The notes beneath the pieces are model-generated. The model did no database searches, was not told where the DNA came from, and saw only the letters and a program-made list of their open reading frames with translations. From the NCBI GenBank assembly GCA_033439265.1, contig JAVTVX010000012.1, positions 34,040,261 to 34,104,260 of the forward strand: a stretch of DNA of 64,000 nt, given 5' to 3'. The translations under genes and the position numbers were made by a program. Below, one piece after another: positions 61,799-64,000 of this stretch. Within the stretch, counting starts at the first letter, position 1. Every line of letters starts with the position of its first letter. The DNA comes from Dillenia suffruticosa (Eukaryota; Streptophyta; Magnoliopsida; Dilleniales; Dilleniaceae).

Positions 61799-64000
61799 TG
61801 TTTTCGTTAGAATTTGTGACTCAATCACGCAGCGAAAATAATAATAAATAATTTTTTTAAATCATAAAAGTTAAAGTTTAAGATATATCTCAATCGGTAA
61901 TATAGAAAATCTTGAGAACCGTAAACTTTGAACACGAACCATTCGTAGTCGGGATAATAGTCACGTATAATGAACTATTATCGCAAAATCACAACGTCTC
62001 AATCCTTAGTCCAATGATCTAAAAATTTCCTTTTTGGAATTTTACAAAACCCTCAATAATGGTGTATTTTTCTCTCTAAGAAAAATCCTCTCATCACTCC
62101 AATATCCTTTTTCTGTATCCCTTTACGCTCAATCAAAAAGAATGACCATCACGTAAGTTGTGTTGGAGTAAAATATGGAGAGAAGTTAGGAGAGTTTAGG
62201 GTAATTGGGATAATGGGGTTTAACCACCCATTATCCCCCAAGTAAAAATTCAAAATTTTACCTAATGGTTATGTGCCCCACATGGTCACTTCATAAACAA
62301 CATCTTTCACTTCCACACGAAAGTATTTTACATCTGTCACGAGATCACAATTCATGCGATCTACTACATCACCCTACTGAACTTTTATACAAGATTGGAC
62401 GTCGTGCGACTAGCGAGTACACCTACAAACAAAAACTTCTCGACACATCTGTTAGGATGATCGAGTAGTCACCGTTAGTATCAAAAGAAAAACTCGTTGT
62501 ACCCCAGATCCAAAACTAATTACATCCATCGAGCTACTTTTTTCGTCGAAAGTAATCCCCAGATATCGCTCGACTATATATTCACTATTATGTTCAAATC
62601 TCTGCATAGATGAACATAAAAGACCAGTCGGTGAATACAATACAATTATACAATGTCAATTGATTTTCATTTTCTCAAACTCCAATTTATCGATCTCAAT
62701 CAACTGCTTTCCTAGACTTATCTCTCAAATCTCAATTTATCTTCCGATCTATCGGTAAATATATTAAAGTAGCAAATACTGTCCGATATCTTCCGGTCTC
62801 GGGTCTCACATAGTGGGGTTTGTGGATAAATTTTAAGTTATTGTTTCAAGTAATATAGCTTTCACTATTCCAAGTCGTTTTTTCACACGTGGTATGAAAT
62901 ACATGTTACAGTGTTACTCCCCAATCTCTCAAAATGGCATATGTCAGATTTCTCTAGCATTGTGCAGGTATGAGGACTCAGTCTACATATAAGACTTTAC
63001 CCAGAGATCTCAGAGAGAATACCTAAGAGACAATATCACAAATCGCAGGTGATATCCGAAATCTCAAATCTGACTACTCATAGACAACATGGATGTGGTT
63101 ACTTCCGTATCGGTCATATCGCATATGACCTCATCCTAAACACGTATCAGGGTGACTTATATTCTATTAGGGTCACTCTCAAAACCTCTTACTGCTAGAA
63201 ACCGTCTCATCTCCACTCACTCAGAGTTAGAGGTGGTCACTCGTGTGAGAAAGTCGTTCTCGTCTGTCTGACATATCTATTATCACATCGCAGAACATAT
63301 ATATGATAATAAAAGTAAGTGTATTAAATGAAAATATAACATAAAAAGTGACTGAATAATGTATTATACTCATATATATATATAATCAATAAGTATCAAT
63401 GTCATCAATAAATACAAACTGAGAAATGTCAAGAGATACTCAAACTCAATGACTCTCTATACCCTAAAAATGAGTCTCTAGTGATGGGTTTGGTGAAGGG
63501 GTCAGTCACCATACTGTGTGTCAAAATGTACTTCATGGTCACTTCACCCTTTTCGATGATATTTCTAACGTAATGGTATCCAGTGTTGATGTGTTTGGTC
63601 CAATTATGAAACTTAGGGTCTCGAGTGTAAGCGATAGCGGCCTGATTATCACAATAAATAATTATTGGTCTTCCACTATCCGCTACAATCCCTAAGTTAT
63701 CCAGTAGTTTTCGGAACTAAACACTCTCCTAAACTGCAACTGAGTATTTCATGAACTCAACCTCTATCGTAAATAGAACAACACAAATTTGATTCTTGTT
63801 ACTCCATGAGATGGCCCCGCCATTAAGCAAGAAAGCAAAACCTGATATTGATTTGGATTTATCCAAATCGCCTCCCTAGTCGACGTCCGAATAGCTCATA
63901 AGACACAAATCGCCTCCTCCGTAACACAAGGAAAAGTTTGCAGTTTCTTTTAAATATAAAAAAATCCTTTTCATTGCTCTTGAGTGACCTCTTCTAGGCT
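61799..64000 (-). mobile_element. Ty1/copia retrotransposon remnant: RNase H end and probable LTR
   Basis: On the minus strand from the right edge to about 63460 the frame reads SGFAFLLNGGAISWSNKNQI, later YCDNQAAIAYTRDPKFHNWT, and YILTHSMVTDPFTKP. This is the RNase H end of a plant copia polyprotein. In-frame stops (TAG at 63876-63878 and two more near 63730-63745) show decay. Downstream sequence to about 61799 (TG start, then GCAGCGAAAATAATAA) fits a 3' LTR, but its inner border and any target duplication were not found. The rest of the element is outside the window. Confidence 0.75.

Overview
The window is nuclear DNA of a flowering plant, probably a woody eudicot. The lineage is inferred from gene structure and AT-rich, retroelement-laden spacers; the species cannot be told from this sequence. 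Genes have GT-AG introns and AT-rich intergenic DNA. The protein families are plant-specific or have plant-type members: X8/CBM43 proteins, a VAL-type B3 repressor, a SYP12-type syntaxin, ESCRT-I VPS28, and a NOL12/RRP17 nucleolar protein.

Left part (1-28.6 kb): a large direct segmental duplication. Unit A runs from the left edge to about 10.57 kb and unit B from about 12 kb (11.5 kb counting its last NOL12 exon) to about 28.62 kb. Each carries, in order, a NOL12-like gene (minus strand), a small secreted X8 gene (minus strand), an array of degenerate ~310-bp repeats, a short GC-rich island and a T-rich Helitron-like element. In unit A the NOL12 copy has a 1-base deletion and a resulting premature stop. 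The unit B copy is intact and reconstructs to 195 residues. Unit B is longer because a ~1.46-kb X8 segment is repeated almost unchanged (16.03-17.49 and 19.48-20.95 kb), the repeat array is longer, and a ~1.2-kb segment (27.09-28.31 kb) is present that unit A lacks. Unit A alone carries a SINE-like insertion. A fourth, more diverged X8 gene follows at 29.3-30.0 kb. All four X8 genes share three exons, a TATA box and a (GA)n microsatellite in intron 2.

Middle (30-43 kb): mostly AT-rich intergenic DNA with a decayed Ty3/gypsy integrase end (32.9-33.3 kb), a single-exon syntaxin gene (34.2-35.1 kb, minus strand), microsatellites, and a third T-rich Helitron-like element (about 37.8-38.98 kb).

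Right part (43-64 kb): a 14-exon VAL/HSI2-type transcriptional repressor gene (43.3-57.3 kb, plus strand, 888 residues) with a LINE fragment and a copia LTR fragment in its introns. A convergent VPS28 gene follows (60.2-60.8 kb, minus strand) with a 581-bp leader intron. A decayed Ty1/copia RNase H end runs off the right edge.

The genes do not form one pathway: they cover ribosome maturation, cell-wall callose binding, plasma-membrane fusion, Polycomb-linked repression and endosomal sorting. I found no CRISPR array, operon or clearly new molecular system. The most informative signals are the young structural changes between the duplicate units and the RY (B3-binding) motifs in and around the VAL gene itself.
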